From contig JAKEKT010000031.1 of assembly GCA_021495925.1 (NCBI GenBank), positions 300,271-364,270 of the forward strand: a DNA stretch of 64,000 nt, read 5' to 3'. The stretch is from Diplodia intermedia. Its lineage: Eukaryota; Ascomycota; Dothideomycetes; Botryosphaeriales; Botryosphaeriaceae. The position numbers and the translations under genes are program-made. Below are positions 45,019 through 56,858 of this stretch, piece after piece; position 1 is the stretch's first letter; every line of letters begins with the position of its first letter. The notes below the pieces were generated by a model, which saw nothing but the letters and a program-made list of their open reading frames with translations, had not been told where the DNA came from and did not search any database.

Positions 45019-46573
45019 ATAAGCCACCACGCCCGGCGTCCGTTCGGTAGCTATGGTTGCGGTGGTTGCGGAGGACGACGGGTTGAGCGGAGCGTGGCGG
45101 ACGACGACGGTCGAGAAGCGAACTGACGGAGGAACAGCGCCGGAGCTGTTTGAGCGGGAGGGATGAGCGGGATTGGTGTTGGCAGCGTCACCCACCGGGT
45201 AGGATACTTTTGTTTAAGCTGGCGCTGCCGGAGGGAAAGCGAAAGCTACCATCGGCGCTAGCCTCGTTTAATGACATGCTAGATTCCAGACCCCCCGGCC
45301 TCACAAATCACCGCCCGCAACTGCTCTGCTCACACGGCAAAGGCGCCGCTATCCCGTTACGCGCCGGTGAAGCGAGCTGCAGGCGTCGCCGAGCGGCCAT
45401 GAGGCTCTGCCGCCCGCGGACATACGAACAGCGACCGATCCGTCCGCCGAGCGAGTGCGCAATGCGAGGCCGAGTATGTCTGAGCTACCTCCGCGACGCA
45501 CGCTCTCCTGCCACAAGGTGTAGATCATCGGTACATAGGTACAACACAGACGATGGGTAAATGTTCCGGCTGTTCGTCTGTCCGCGCGTTTCGCTTAGTG
45601 TCGCAGATTCTGCGATACTTCAGTCAGCCACGAAAGAAGCAGCATATCGGAACCGACTCGTTCACACTTTTCTAAGGAGGGGGAGGGCGGGAGGGGGTGA
45701 TCGAAATCTTGTATGCAAGCCATGGGACACTGCTTCCACCAGTACCAGAATGGCACATTCATGGAGAGTGGGGGTCTCACGCAAGAGACGATACCCAATC
45801 GGATTGTCCATGAGGACAGAAGTACTCAAGGTGTCCTTCATGCTCGCTTCGAGCTTGTCAATGGCTCTCCTGTCCAAGAGGATCTAGCCTCTTCGGCCGC
45901 CGTACGGATGCTGCTCTTGAAATGGTCTTGATGCCTAAAAGATGACTCCGGGTTTTTGCCGCACGAACCCGAAAGACACGAATTCTGTTCTATTTAGGCG
46001 GAAGGCTCTGCTTTCCTATTGATGTATTTCTTTCGCCAACTTCGCTTGACGAGACAGCAAGTCCATCGTCCCAACTGAAGCGGGCATTTGAAGAACACCA
46101 TCCGTTGGGCTATCCACCTCCGGAGTGGGAATGGTCAAACATTGATACACGACCGAGCCATAGCCGCCTTGTTCGTGCGAGCAGAGGAGGCAAATCAAGA
46201 ATTCTGCGTTACATGGAGGTGGTCGGTTCACCCTTAGGCCAACCATTGCAAAGCTAGAGGGAGGAAGGAGGGGCGGCTAGGCGGCTGGTTTGCAAAAGTC
46301 AGTCTTTCCCTGCCCCACGAAGGATGCCACACTGTTCCTGCGTGGGCAGTCAAAGCTGACGTCCAGACGTGGATGCGAGCTTCAACTCCTGTACGAATAA
46401 ATTCGGACATGAGATTCGACTGCCGGAGTACGGTGCAATATCTCTATGAGATATATGTGTGAAGGCTCAATTATTTTGCAACCCGCTGTGGCTGTAATGC
46501 GACCTGGAAGGAGGCCTTGCGAGGCTGGCACAACCTAACTCATGCTGCGTCCCTAAGCACAAGTGGGGTTGCC
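45019..46573. other. Intergenic, 1.55 kb
   Basis: Between the carrier 5' end and the mt-AsnRS 3' end. Contains MITE fragment E at 46340-46395. A 76-codon frame at 46016-46246 (-) and others are not convincing. Confidence 0.5.
46340..46395. mobile_element. MITE-like element, internally deleted fragment E
   Basis: Begins GCGTGGGCAGTCAAAG, continues with GTCCAGACGT and ends in GCTTCAACTCC, matching the left end of copy A and the right end of copy C with the centre lost. Weak but ordered similarity. Confidence 0.45.
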
Positions 46574-48278
46574 TCAACAATCGCAACGCTGGTACCATCT
46601 GGGGAATCCGACGACATCCCGGATGTTGGAGACACCAGATAAGTATAACAGAAGCCGGTCAAACCCGATGCCAAATCCACCATGAGGAACACTACCAAAC
46701 CTGCGTAGGTCTGTATACCACTGCAGATTGGTAGGGTCCTTCGCGGCTGCTGGATCAACCTTGACGTCTGCTTTCCTGGAATCTTCAGGGTTAGGTGCGG
46801 TGGGGCGCTGGTCTGGTCGTTGCAGGCCATGAGCATCCATGGCAGCCAGCAGCTCGGGTAGACGGTGCTCACGCATTGACCCGCCTACCAGTTCGCATAC
46901 CTCCGGCACCAACAGATCGAAGCAGGAGACGGTATCACTGCCGGGCGCCTGGGTAGAGGGAGCCATGTAAAACGGTTTCACGGCGCGGGGATAATCCGTT
47001 ACGAACACCGGACCGCCCTGCCCGATCTCTTCGGCCAGGAACCTTTCGTGCTCAGCCTGCAACCCATCTTCGAATGAGGGGTGGAACTCGAAGCTCACAG
47101 CACCTCGAGACCGGGCATCCTGGAGGATTGATATCGCCTTTGCGTAAGTTACCCGGGGCCATGGCCCCTTACACAGACCCTCCCACCTTTGCAACAGCGC
47201 CTGCGACGTGATGTTCGAAGCATCCTCGTCCTTCACTCTCTCGGCCGACCTAGCCAGGAGGAGCTCTCTGCCAACGGTTGAATTTGTCAAATTCGTGGCA
47301 ATCTCGCGCAGCAGGCTCTCCAGCACATCCATGAGGTCGTCCAGCTTTTCGACAAAGCAGACTTCAGCCTCGAGCATATAGAACTCGCTCAGATGGCGCG
47401 TTGTGTCGCTCTTTTCAGCCCGGAAGGTAGGCGACAGCGTCCATACCTTTCCAACGGACTGCGCCAGAGCCTCCAGGTGCAGCTGGGACGATACAGTGAG
47501 ATACTTGGGCGAGCGGAAGAAGGACTCGGGGGGAGTGGGGCGATTGAGGGCGGGGTCAGCTTGGGGCAGGTCAGACCTGGGGGACACGGCAAAGACGTCG
47601 CCGGCACCCTCGCAGTCCGAAGAGGTGATGATGGGCGGGTGCGTCTGGACAAAGTCATGCTTGGCAAAGAAGCTGGTGACGTGGGCGATCAACTGCGAGC
47701 GGAGACGCAGCAGCAAGGAATTGAAGGGGGTCCGTGTGCGCAGATGCGGCAGAGTCCTCAGGAAGTCCGCGCTGTGATACTTCTTCTGCAAAGGATAGGC
47801 CTGCAGTGACGCAGCGATCAGCAGGCGGACAGGCACAGCGGCATCTCCGTTACTCACAGCCGAGTCGTTCTGGCCCAGAACGCGGACGCCGTGGGCGTGC
47901 AGCTCGTGCGACTGCTGCTTGCCGGGGGGGCATTCGTGCCATACACCTTCGATTGAGACGGCGGTGCCGGTGGAGAGGCTGGACAGCGGGTCAGCTGGCG
48001 GCGGCAAATGGTGCGTCTGGCGGAGCTCACGCTCTGGCCTGCTCCGGGTCGTCGAAAACAACCTGCAGAGGAGCCAGTGACGAGCCGTCGCCCACGGCCG
48101 CAAAAGCAATGCGCTTCTGCTTGCGGACGGAACGCACCCAGCCGTCGACGCAAACGCGCTCGCCCTGGCGCGGGCGCGCGAGCAGTCGCGAGATGGACGA
48201 GGCGAGTCGTACGGGAGCGTGAGGTGTCGGGCGCCGCGCGCGCAACAGCAGGCGGGCAGGCGCCAGCGGGGGCACCAT
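46574..48278 (-). CDS. slm5: Asparaginyl-tRNA synthetase, mitochondrial
   Basis: Class IIb synthetase that charges mitochondrial tRNA-Asn. Exons 48278-48031 and 47978-46574, 550 residues. The Arg/Pro-rich N-terminus (MVPPLAPARLLLRARRP) fits a mitochondrial presequence. An OB-fold anticodon-binding domain follows (VCVDGWVRSVRKQKRIAF; APLQVVFDD). The catalytic domain shows motif 2 in FRAEKSDTTRHLSEF and motif 3 in GFGIGFDRLLLYL; SDCEGAGDVF is typical of AsnRS. The 52-bp intron falls in the OB fold; its acceptor is GTCCAG at 47979-47984, since the upstream CAG would introduce a stop. The ATG at 48278 begins the presequence. Confidence 0.92.
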
Positions 48279-49284
48279 CTGGGCAGCGAGGGCTGGGGAG
48301 AGCTGACGGGATGCTGGCAGCGGCGGCGGGTGGATTCTCAAGTCGCCCGGCTGCCAGGAACGCCGAGCGTGCCCGAAACGCGGCCACGGCAGCAGGGGTC
48401 CGGGTGCCAGCAGCACCACGCCCGCCCAAACAACGTGTTCGTTCCTGCGTACGACGTCGCCGCTCTGCTGTCGCCGTGTTTCGCGTTTCGCTGCGTCGCA
48501 CAGCTACAGACCGGTGCAAACCAGGCCGCGCTGCCCGCTTGGCCGCCCTGGGTGGCAGCGCCCGCCCAGCCAGCGCCCCGGGCCGAGCGACAGGGCCGAC
48601 GGCAGGGCTGTTGTGGCGCCGGCTCCTGCTGTGGCCACGCCTTGCACGGCGTGGACGTGTCGCTGCGGCCTGCATGATCGGTCCTGCAAAAGTCCTCGTG
48701 TATCTCCTGCTCATTAGCCCCCGCCCGCGTTCCCGCGCGCCCAGTACCACCGCCTGGTTCAGATCTATGATGGCTGACCGGGATCCCAGGATCGTCTTGT
48801 CCCCCTCGGGCCCTGGTCTGCACGCCGCAACTTCATTGACACACGTTGACGACGGCCTCCGGTGACGCTCCCGCCTCGCCACGCCCCTACGAACCGGCTT
48901 CTACCTGCGCCCAGCCACGGCTTCCGCGCCGGCAAGCTTCGCTGATGGCTGTGGTGCAGCCACTGGGACACAGGCACAGTATCAGGCCCAGATGCGCGGT
49001 CCTGTGTTGTCAGCCGCACAAGCATCCGACGCACCCATCCATCGTGAGTCGGGCGGTGCGCGTTGACTTCCCATTCGCTGCTCTCTCCTGCTATACCACC
49101 TTGCTGGAGTTGGCCTACCATAATCCCACACCTGCTCCTTGCCTTTGGCTTCCTGCGACACCATCCACCAAGACATATAGCTGCCTCCCGAGATGCTGAT
49201 GCTCTTTGCTCTCACCCCCGTCCTTTCCAACACTCCCCCATCTTCTGCCGCCCGCCCCACTGCCCTAGTAAACTCCACTTCAGC
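48279..49284. other. Intergenic: divergent region, 1.0 kb
   Basis: Between slm5 and the TIGR02452 gene. GC-rich, open frames on both strands are compositional. No gene recognised. Confidence 0.5.
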
Positions 49285-50225
49285 ATGCCTCAAGCAAAGC
49301 CCAAGCCCTCAGAAATTGCCGCGGAGGCCAAGAAAACCTACATCCCCTACATCGAGAAGCGCATGCCCGAACATCCCGCGCGCTCAATCCTCATTTCCGA
49401 CAGCGCCGAGATTCCCATCAGACCGGATTGCAAGTCGAAGCAGAGACTCCGCGTGGCTGTCATCGACGGCGATCCTGTAGACGTAGCCCTCGACTGGTAT
49501 CAGTACGGCCGCCAGAACGGCACCATCACCTCATCAGCTCAACGAGTGCCGGTCGTCAACATGGCCAACGAGAAGCGTGCAGGTGGTGACTGGGAGTCCG
49601 GCCTGCTTGCCCCCGAGGAGTGCTTCGCCCGGAGAAGTAACCTCGTCCACTCGCTCGTGACCCCTTGGTCGGGGTATGCGACGGCCGCACACGGACATTA
49701 TCCGATACCGCAAAGAGGTGGTGTATACTCACCTTCAGTTGGTAAGAGATGTACGTGGGACGTCACAAGAACTTCCGACTAACAGCCTCCACAGTTGTCT
49801 ACCGCGACGGGCCAGAGTCGTATCAGCTTTGGAGGGAGTTCAGAGCTTTGCCCGTCATCTCTGTCGCCCCTGTGCGGCGCCCGAAGCTGGACGAGACCGG
49901 CACGCAGTATTCGTTTGAGCAGGAGCGCGAGCTCATGCTGGACAAGATGCGGGCTGTTCTGCGCATCGCTGCCGCTTGGGGCCATAAAGACGTATGCCTT
50001 GGTGCGTTTGGCGTGGGCCCCATTTTCCGCAACCCTGCTGCAGAGGTGGCAAGAATGTGGAAAAGCCTCCTGTTCCACGAGAAGGAGTTTCAGGGTGCTT
50101 TCGTCAACATCGTCTTTGCCATAGAGACGAACCAGCCGGGAAACGCAAAGGGCGGGGCTTCGGAACACGAGATTTTCAGACGGGAGTTTGACCCCTCGAA
50201 TATCTTCAGAACGACGTACCGGTAG
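49285..50225 (+). CDS. TIGR02452/DUF2263 family protein (microbial PARG-like)
   Basis: Family members carry a macrodomain-related fold described as microbial-type poly(ADP-ribose) glycohydrolase, so removal of ADP-ribose is possible. Exons 49285-49741 and 49795-50225, 295 residues, normal length. Signature segments: VVNMANEKRAGGDWESG (Asn and Gly residues of the nucleotide loop), APEECFARRSNLVHSL with the Glu-rich helix, YPIPQRGGVYSP, LPVISVAPVRRPKLDE and CLGAFGVGPIFRNP. The start ATG at 49285 gives MPQAKPKPSEIAAEAK; the longer frame upstream is not conserved. No transit or signal peptide. Catalytic activity is inference from the family. Confidence 0.88.
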
Positions 50226-51171
50226 GCAAGGCACACGCCGGGGGTTTTGGCCGGTCAGGATCATACATGTGGGAAGGGTCATAGCTAGTGACATGCCAGG
50301 ACCTCGACGTTCAGGCGCTGGCGCTCCGTCTTCGTCGTGGTCTAGAGGGAAGCAAGCCAGGCATTTGGTAGTGAAATGGAACTCCAAGCTTTTGACTTCA
50401 CGTCATGCAGCGTCTGCTCGGCGGCGGAGAGGGTTTAGCGCAACGCAAGGGGAGGCGTCGGCACTGCAGACGAGGGACGCAGATGATCTTGTCCTACCGG
50501 CAGGCGGATCGCAAGCCTATTCCCCGAGAGCGATCCCAGCAGCCCCGCTCCTGGCGCCGCCGCGCCCCTCAGATAAGGTTCGACACCCCTGTGGCCATCG
50601 TCCGGGGAGGCGTTTTGCCGGAGAACACGGCGGTCCGGCAAGCAAACGTCCGCGGCGGAGGACCTAGGCGGCTTGTGAAGGCGTGTCAACCGCAGACGAG
50701 TGGGCCAGGTGTGTGAGAGCCCGGCAGCTGGGGCAGCAGACGCAGGATCTCGGCTGGCTTCCTTCAGCCATGTGTACGTTAGCCCAACTCACGCAGGCCG
50801 CACATCCGCGGATACGACTCCGCCATACCGGAGGCTGTGCATGCGCCGGACCGTGATACTGCGTCGAGCCGTGGATCGATCCAGCCAACACGCCGCCGTT
50901 GGGGTTGCAAGCACAGAAGACATGCAGCCCGGCGGCGGGTCTTTGCCGACAAGTGACAAGTCACTGGCGCCACGTCCGCCGCAGCCGCAGCGTACATGAG
51001 TTTCAGACATCAGACTCGACAAGCAGCTTCCCGCATCTACGCAGTCACCCTTTGCCACATAATAAAGATGCTACAATCCCACACCGACTCCGCCCAGCCA
51101 GACCCGCGGAGGGGAAATTCCTTACTGATTGCTTGCTGCACTCGGTACTCGTACAATGCGCCCCACCACCC
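50226..51171. other. Intergenic, convergent 3' ends
   Basis: 946 bp; nothing recognised. Confidence 0.5.
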
Positions 51172-51557
51172 TCACGCTTGGCTTTGCGACAGCGGCCTAG
51201 CACCCTCGGCCTGGAGCTGTTTCAGCGTCTGCTCCTTCTTGTGCTCGACGACTCGTCGCTTCTTGAAGTATTGCACCTGCGCGCCGTCAGCATCCGCCGC
51301 CTGCAACGCATCTGCCGGGCAACACTCACCCAGCTGCTGGCGCAGTTCTGCGCAAATGCCTTGTCCTCGCGGCCGCAGTGCGCTGCGGCCTCGTCCTTGT
51401 TGGTGACGCTGTCGATGATGTTGTGCTGGTCAAGGCATCGGAAGAAGGTGTCGCGCGCCTCCCAGCATTGCGCGCGGCTGGACCGGTCGGGCGCTTCAAA
51501 AGCACCGTCCGACGACGGCTTGGGGCCGGCGGGTGTCGACGAGGAAAACCAGCCCAT
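51172..51557 (-). CDS. coa6: Cytochrome c oxidase assembly factor 6 (Coa6)
   Basis: Intermembrane-space protein that helps deliver copper to the Cox2 CuA site. Exons 51557-51330 and 51276-51172, 110 residues. The paired cysteine motifs are visible: CWEARDTFFRC (CX9C) and CGREDKAFAQNC (CX10C), the spacing typical of Coa6. The N-terminal MGWFSSS and DRSSRAQCW, and the C-terminal YFKKRRVVEHKKEQTLKQL, also match. The 53-bp intron lies between SSW and VQYF. It diverges from sys1 with 254 bp between start codons. Confidence 0.93.
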
Positions 51558-51811
51558 GGTGTGCGTTGAGTAGATGGCGGGCAGTGGAGCGCGGGTGGTT
51601 GTCGATGGACGTGGGACGGCGGTACCTAAGCAGTATGACGGAGCACGCCAAGGCCGTAGCTCAGCTGCCCGGCCGCTAAGTCAGCAGGCAGCGCGCGCTC
51701 GGAGGTGCTGCGTGGCCGCCGCTTCATTGTCGCAAGTCAGCGGCCGCCTCACGCTTCTCTCCCCTCGCCCAGTCTCCCGGCAGATGAGCCCCGGGTAGAA
51801 GCAGCGCACGC

Positions 51812-52493
51812 ATGGCTCGCCGCCGTCGACCCCCAAGACCCGGCGCGCTCGCGGATGTCGCCCCGCTGCGCATTTTGACCCAGATCGTCCTCCTCCAGCT
51901 CGCCTACTACCTATCCGCCGCCGTCCTGATCGTCTTCACCGCCCTGGTCGCGGGCCGCGACGTCAGCCTCGACCTGCTGCTCAGCTGGCGCAGCCTGCGC
52001 GGTGACGTGACCGTCGGTTGGATGCTGGGGCTCGTGTGGATGCTCAACAGCTTGATATGGTATGCTCCCCTGACGCGTCTCTCTGCCGCCCGCTTCATGC
52101 GCTAACGTGGCTCCGTTCCCCAGCGTCATATACCTTCTCCTCTTGGTTGCGCGCTCGAAACTGATACCCGACTTCGCCCTCACCATCCACTTTCTCCACC
52201 TCATTGTCACCTCGCTGTATTCGCACTCGATACCATCCCACTGGTTGTGGTGGACCGTCCAGCTGGCAAGCGCTGCCTTGATGACGTTTCTGGGGATATG
52301 GAGCTGTCAGTGGAGGGAATTGCAGCCCATCAACTTCGGCGGAGGCGGTGGCCCCAGTCGTCCGTCGAAACGTGTCGACGCTCCCGTCGATGACTCGCAG
52401 GAGGGCGAGGGTGCGAGCTACGGACGCGGCCGGGGCCGCGGAAGAGGGCAGTATGAAATGGTACCCATCAAGGAAACGGATGAGAGCGTGTAG
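51812..52493 (+). CDS. sys1: Sys1-like Golgi integral membrane protein
   Basis: Sys1 recruits the Arl3/ARFRP1 GTPase to the trans-Golgi and so supports vesicle tethering. Exons 51812-52059 and 52124-52493, 205 residues. Four membrane segments are visible: LTQIVLLQLAYYLSAAVLIV, VGWMLGLVWMLNSLICV, a third in the VIYLLLLVA region, and LWWTVQLASAALMTFLGIWS. Between them the conserved DFALTIHFLHLIVTSLYSHSI is the Sys1 hallmark, followed after the last helix by CQWRELQPINFG. The tail contains a short Gly-Arg repeat (YGRGRGRGRGQYEMVPI), where YEMVPI is common at Sys1 ends. Confidence 0.92.
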
Positions 52494-53113
52494 AATTACT
52501 TCGTTTTTGAGCATTTGGATGGCGTTTGGGTGATAGAGACACCAGGTACCTGGTCCCGGTAGACGCGCACTTGAAAGACATTCGGCCACAAGATTTGGCT
52601 GCCTTCCAGCGGGGGAAGGAGGGAATGGGGTTACCATTACGACACTTCCTCTGCCGTCAGGCCCAGAAGTTTCATCAAGACTGTAAGGCAAACCAAAGAT
52701 AGAAGCCGGACATGTTGAAGCGCCACCTTTCCGCTCTTCTGAGAAACAGCTGGCGGTGCGTCCGCGAAGTCATGCTGGCAGAACCAGGTCAATGCAATGC
52801 AAGTGAGGTCCTGCTCTGTGTCGCAAGTCTAGCTGAAGCCCAGCCGAATACAAATTCCTGGATGCCTCTGATAGCTCGTCGCCTGAGGCATTGGACCTGA
52901 CGGGTGTAGGAGCATGACTCGCGAGTGGCGGCTCGTCTGACTCGCGCGTCGGCTGCTTCTTCTTTTGGCTCGTAGTTCTGCCGCCCTCACCCATCTTCTT
53001 CTGCTCCTCATCCGCCTGCGCCACACCTGCGCGTGCCTAACCCATGAGCTTCCGCCGCAGAAAAAGGACACTTTCTAGACTCTGTGCGGTAGGCTGACTG
53101 CGACCTGCCCGCC
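52494..53113. other. Intergenic between sys1 and the TFIIIC gene
   Basis: 620 bp; nothing recognised. Confidence 0.5.
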
Positions 53114-56100
53114 ATGGATGACTACAACCAGGATTTCTACGCTGGCCCACCCGAGCATTATGCTCACCAGGACCTGCAGCACAATCCTTTTGCCGCCATG
53201 CTGCCTCCCGATTACGCCTACCCTCCGCATGCTTCTGACGCCCAGTACCCCTCTGAGCATGGCTACTATGGCCAGGGCCCCATCGTCCACGAGGGTTTCA
53301 TCCCGGCCATGGAAGACGTCCAGTACCAGGACGAGCAGATCAACTCCAGCTACTCCACGCCGTGGACTGCTCACCAGGAGGATGACATGCTGGACACGGA
53401 TGATGACATGATGATGAATGAAGAGCTCGTCCTCAACGGCGACTTACCCGGCATCCACGACGCTGCTCTTGATTCCGATGAAAGTGTTAATCCTGGCGGT
53501 GTCTCCGATGAAGACTTGGACTCGGATTTCGATCTCGATGAACCTCCGAAGAGTCGCGGTCGTGGACGAGGCCGAGGCCGCGGCAGAGGCCGTGCTGCAA
53601 GAGGATCCCGCGGTCGCGGCCGTGGTCGAGGCCGAGGTCGAGGTCGAGGTCGACTTGGTGCTGACGATGGCGACGGAAGACCGCGCGGCGCTCCAAGAGC
53701 CAGAAGAAGACCTCGCGAAGCAAAGGATCCAGGTCCAGAGTTCAAGGACACGCTTGCCAAAGCAACCCAGGCCTGGCTCAGAGAGGACCTTGAAGCCGCC
53801 ATGAAGCATGCCGGCGATGCCATAAAGATAAATCCGGAGGTCTTTGCTTCTTACAACCTTCTTTCCGAGATTCTGTACGCCAAGGAACAATATGAGGAAT
53901 CCGTACACGTGCTCTCCATGGGTGCAGTCCTCCAGCGCGATGTCAGCTTGTGGCACAGAATCGCCACCAGGGTTCTCGATCTTGAGGGTGATGAGAGGGC
54001 TCGCTTGGAGTGGGCTCATCGATGCTACAGTCAGGCTATTCGCATCGACCCCAACAACTGGGAGGCTCGCTGTCGCAGGCTTGATTTCCAGCTCAGGTTT
54101 GACCACAAGGGCCAGGCCAAGTCGGAGCTGGAAATGATGTTAAAGATCGAGGGCCACGAATATGAGCTGGACCGCATTCAACAACTGGCTGAATTGTGCG
54201 CCGTCACACAAGAGCCTGAGCGAGCTGTCGAGCCTTTCGAAAAAGCCATCGAATATCACATGGAATTCCAGAAGGACGAGTACAGCCAGCTTGACTGGCA
54301 GATTCTCAACAGTTACCTGGAATTGATGCAAACGCTGAAGCGGTACGATAGCGCCATACCTCGGCTGCGGTCAGGGGCAAGGTGGATCCTTGGTCGGCAG
54401 AAAGAGAGCTTTTGGGATGACCAAGCGGACGACCGTGAATGGGATCTGGACGACGAACCCCGGAGGATCCAAGTCCAAGGTTTTATGCCCGGCGAACATG
54501 ACAAGTCTGCCTATGGTGCTGGTCTGCCACTTGAGATTAGAGTTAAGCTGGGTATGTTCCGCCTACATATCGGGCCAACGTGTCTTGATGAGGCTATTGT
54601 GAGTTTTGTTTCCCAAAGGTGTCCAGGATTCGTTCACTTACGGTGTGTTGCAGGCGCATTTCGAACACCTTGAGCCAGAGGACGATTCGGAGATGGCTGC
54701 TGTTTTTGACTTTGACGATCTATTCAGAGAAGTTGCAGACGCACTTACCACGTCAGGGAATCACGCGCAAGCACTGCGCTACTACAACGCTCTGCGGAGG
54801 GTACCAGATGTTCCACAAACAGCGCTGTATATCTCAATCGCAGCGTGCCACTGGGCACTTAAGAACGGCGTGGAGGCCGAACGATCTATCGATGCGGCCC
54901 TCGGTGCAGCCGGAACAGATCTCTCCGCCCGTGTCCAGGTCGCACGCTTCTTCCAAGAGTGGGGCATGATGCAAAGATGCAACGACGTTGCTCAGGATGT
55001 CGTTGCAAAAGGTGGCATTGACCTCGTCAGGAAGGCCAAGCTGAATGTGCAGCTGCCCACACAAAGAGCCACACAAGCGAAGGAATACGTGAAGAAGCCA
55101 GTTCCAGTCAAGGCTTCAAGACCCCCAAGACCAACCGTTCTGCGCGAGCTTGCACCGAAGCCGACAACGCTCCAATCCCTCGAACCCAAAATGTCTCCAA
55201 CTAGGCCGAAAGAGGCAAAGGAGGTCAAGGAGCATAAGTCGAGACGCCGGCTCCGTGGGCTTCTGGATTCGGAGAAGGAGAAGCTGGAGGGGGCCCAACA
55301 GCGTGACAGAGCAATCCGGGAGATGTACCAAGAACTCAAAAGCATCGAGGATCTTGTGGATGAGGGCGATGAAGAGTCAACAGAGACCTACATGGAGTTT
55401 GCCGGTCAGATGGTCGACGAGTTTCGTAGGATGGAGGCTTTCTATCCAAGAAGAGACAAGCACGTCAAGTTTGTGGGATACATTGGCCGGAAGGGCAGTC
55501 ATTTCCGGATGAAGGAGTCTGCTCTTGCGTATCTGGCGACAGTTTCCAACCGCGAAGGTGCTTCGGAAGGTGGGTACAATGGCAATTGGTTGAAGTACTC
55601 GCGCTGACATGCGGCAGGAGACCCCAACACACACCTCAACGTCGGAGAACAGGCTCCCGAAGACTTCCACGACATCCCTTTCAATGAGTGGCTTGACATC
55701 TTCTGCCGTTACGCTCTACTGGTTGCGAAACACGGCAAGAATAACCGCTGTTGGACAGTCATCCAAGCTGCTGCCAATGCAAACATTTTTCACCACAGCA
55801 GTCAACGGGAGCATCACATCTACGTTTGCTGGCTAGGTAGGCTCTTTTCCGTTCTACACCGGCGCCGAGGACTGACCTGTGGTAGCGTGCGCTCTGGTTC
55901 TGCGAGACGAGGAACACCTCTGCAACGCCTGTCGCTTCCTCATCAAGCAGCACCCGTATTCCAACGACTCCTATCGACTATTTGGTCTGATAAACCGTCT
56001 TTATTCCGGCCACCGGTCTTGGTATAATGGAGGGCCGTCTCAAAAGTTCGTTCTCCGCCTCATCAAGGCAATGGACTTTGCCCTGCTCGACAAGGAGTCC

Positions 56101-56697
56101 CGTCTCGTGTACAAGTTTGGTGATCAAGAGCGCTCTGGATACACCAAAGGTGGCCAGAACGACGGTAACCCTGAAGGGATCACGGAAATTAATGTCGCTC
56201 TCCTTTCCATGTATGGACACGTACTCGCGAGCGGTGGGGCGTACCTCAACGCGCTGAACTACTTTTTCAGAGCGTATAGCGTGGAGCCAAACGACGCCGT
56301 GCTCAATTTCTCCATTGCGATAGCATACATGCAGCATGCGATGAAGCGGCAATCCGAGAACCGGCAATATCAGATCCAGCAGGGTCTAGCTTTCCTGCAC
56401 CGCTACTATGAATTGCGGAGCAAGTCGGGTGTTGCCGTGCAACTGCAAGAAGCAGAGTTCAACGTAGCGCGTGTCTGGCACATGCTCGGTCTGTATCACT
56501 TGGCGCTGCCGGCATATGAGCGCGTGCTGGCTCTGGAGCGGCGAATCAGTGCCGAGCACGCCAAGGAAGGACGAGACGAGCTGCTCAGAGTGGAGGATTT
56601 TTCTAAGGACGCAGCATTTGCGATCCAGATGATCTTGGCGTTGACAGAGGATTTCCAAGGAGCTCGGAATCTCACCAGAGAATGGCTAGTAATATAG
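53114..56697 (+). CDS. sfc4: TFIIIC TPR subunit (Tfc4/Sfc4, tau131-like)
   Basis: TFIIIC subunit that bridges to TFIIIB and places RNA polymerase III on tRNA genes. Exons: 53114-54598, 54654-55569, 55618-55836 and 55886-56697; 3432 nt, 1143 residues. The N-terminus is acidic and Tyr-rich, then a Gly-Arg/RG run (about residues 150-180), then two TPR arrays: the first around WLREDLEAAMKHAGDAIKIN, the second around QALRYYNALRRVPDVP. A Lys/Glu-rich hinge separates the arrays (about 690-760). The C-terminal part has NGGPSQKFVLRLIKAMD and SMYGHVLASGGAYLNALNYF. The exon 2 donor could also be GTGCTT at 55558; GTGGGT at 55570 fits the consensus better and keeps the frame. Confidence 0.9.
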
Positions 56698-56858
56698 ACA
56701 ATCTCAATCTGAAAGGTGGTTGGGGTTTGTTAAGCCTTGAACGTACTTTAATTATTACAAACTACCACGAAAATGCCACTTCATCAAGCAATTCACGCAG
56801 TAAATGATCAAGCAAATCACTGTAGGATTGGAGGCGTTTGCTAGGCGGTATAGCCGCT

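Noticed and set aside
45019..45195. N-terminal extension of the mitochondrial carrier
   Set aside because: The frame begins at GTG, not ATG, and carriers of this type have short N-termini.
46016..46246. 76-codon minus-strand ORF with ATG
   Set aside because: No recognisable motif; too short to support on its own.
52095..52691. 198-codon minus-strand frame
   Set aside because: Antisense to sys1 exon 2.
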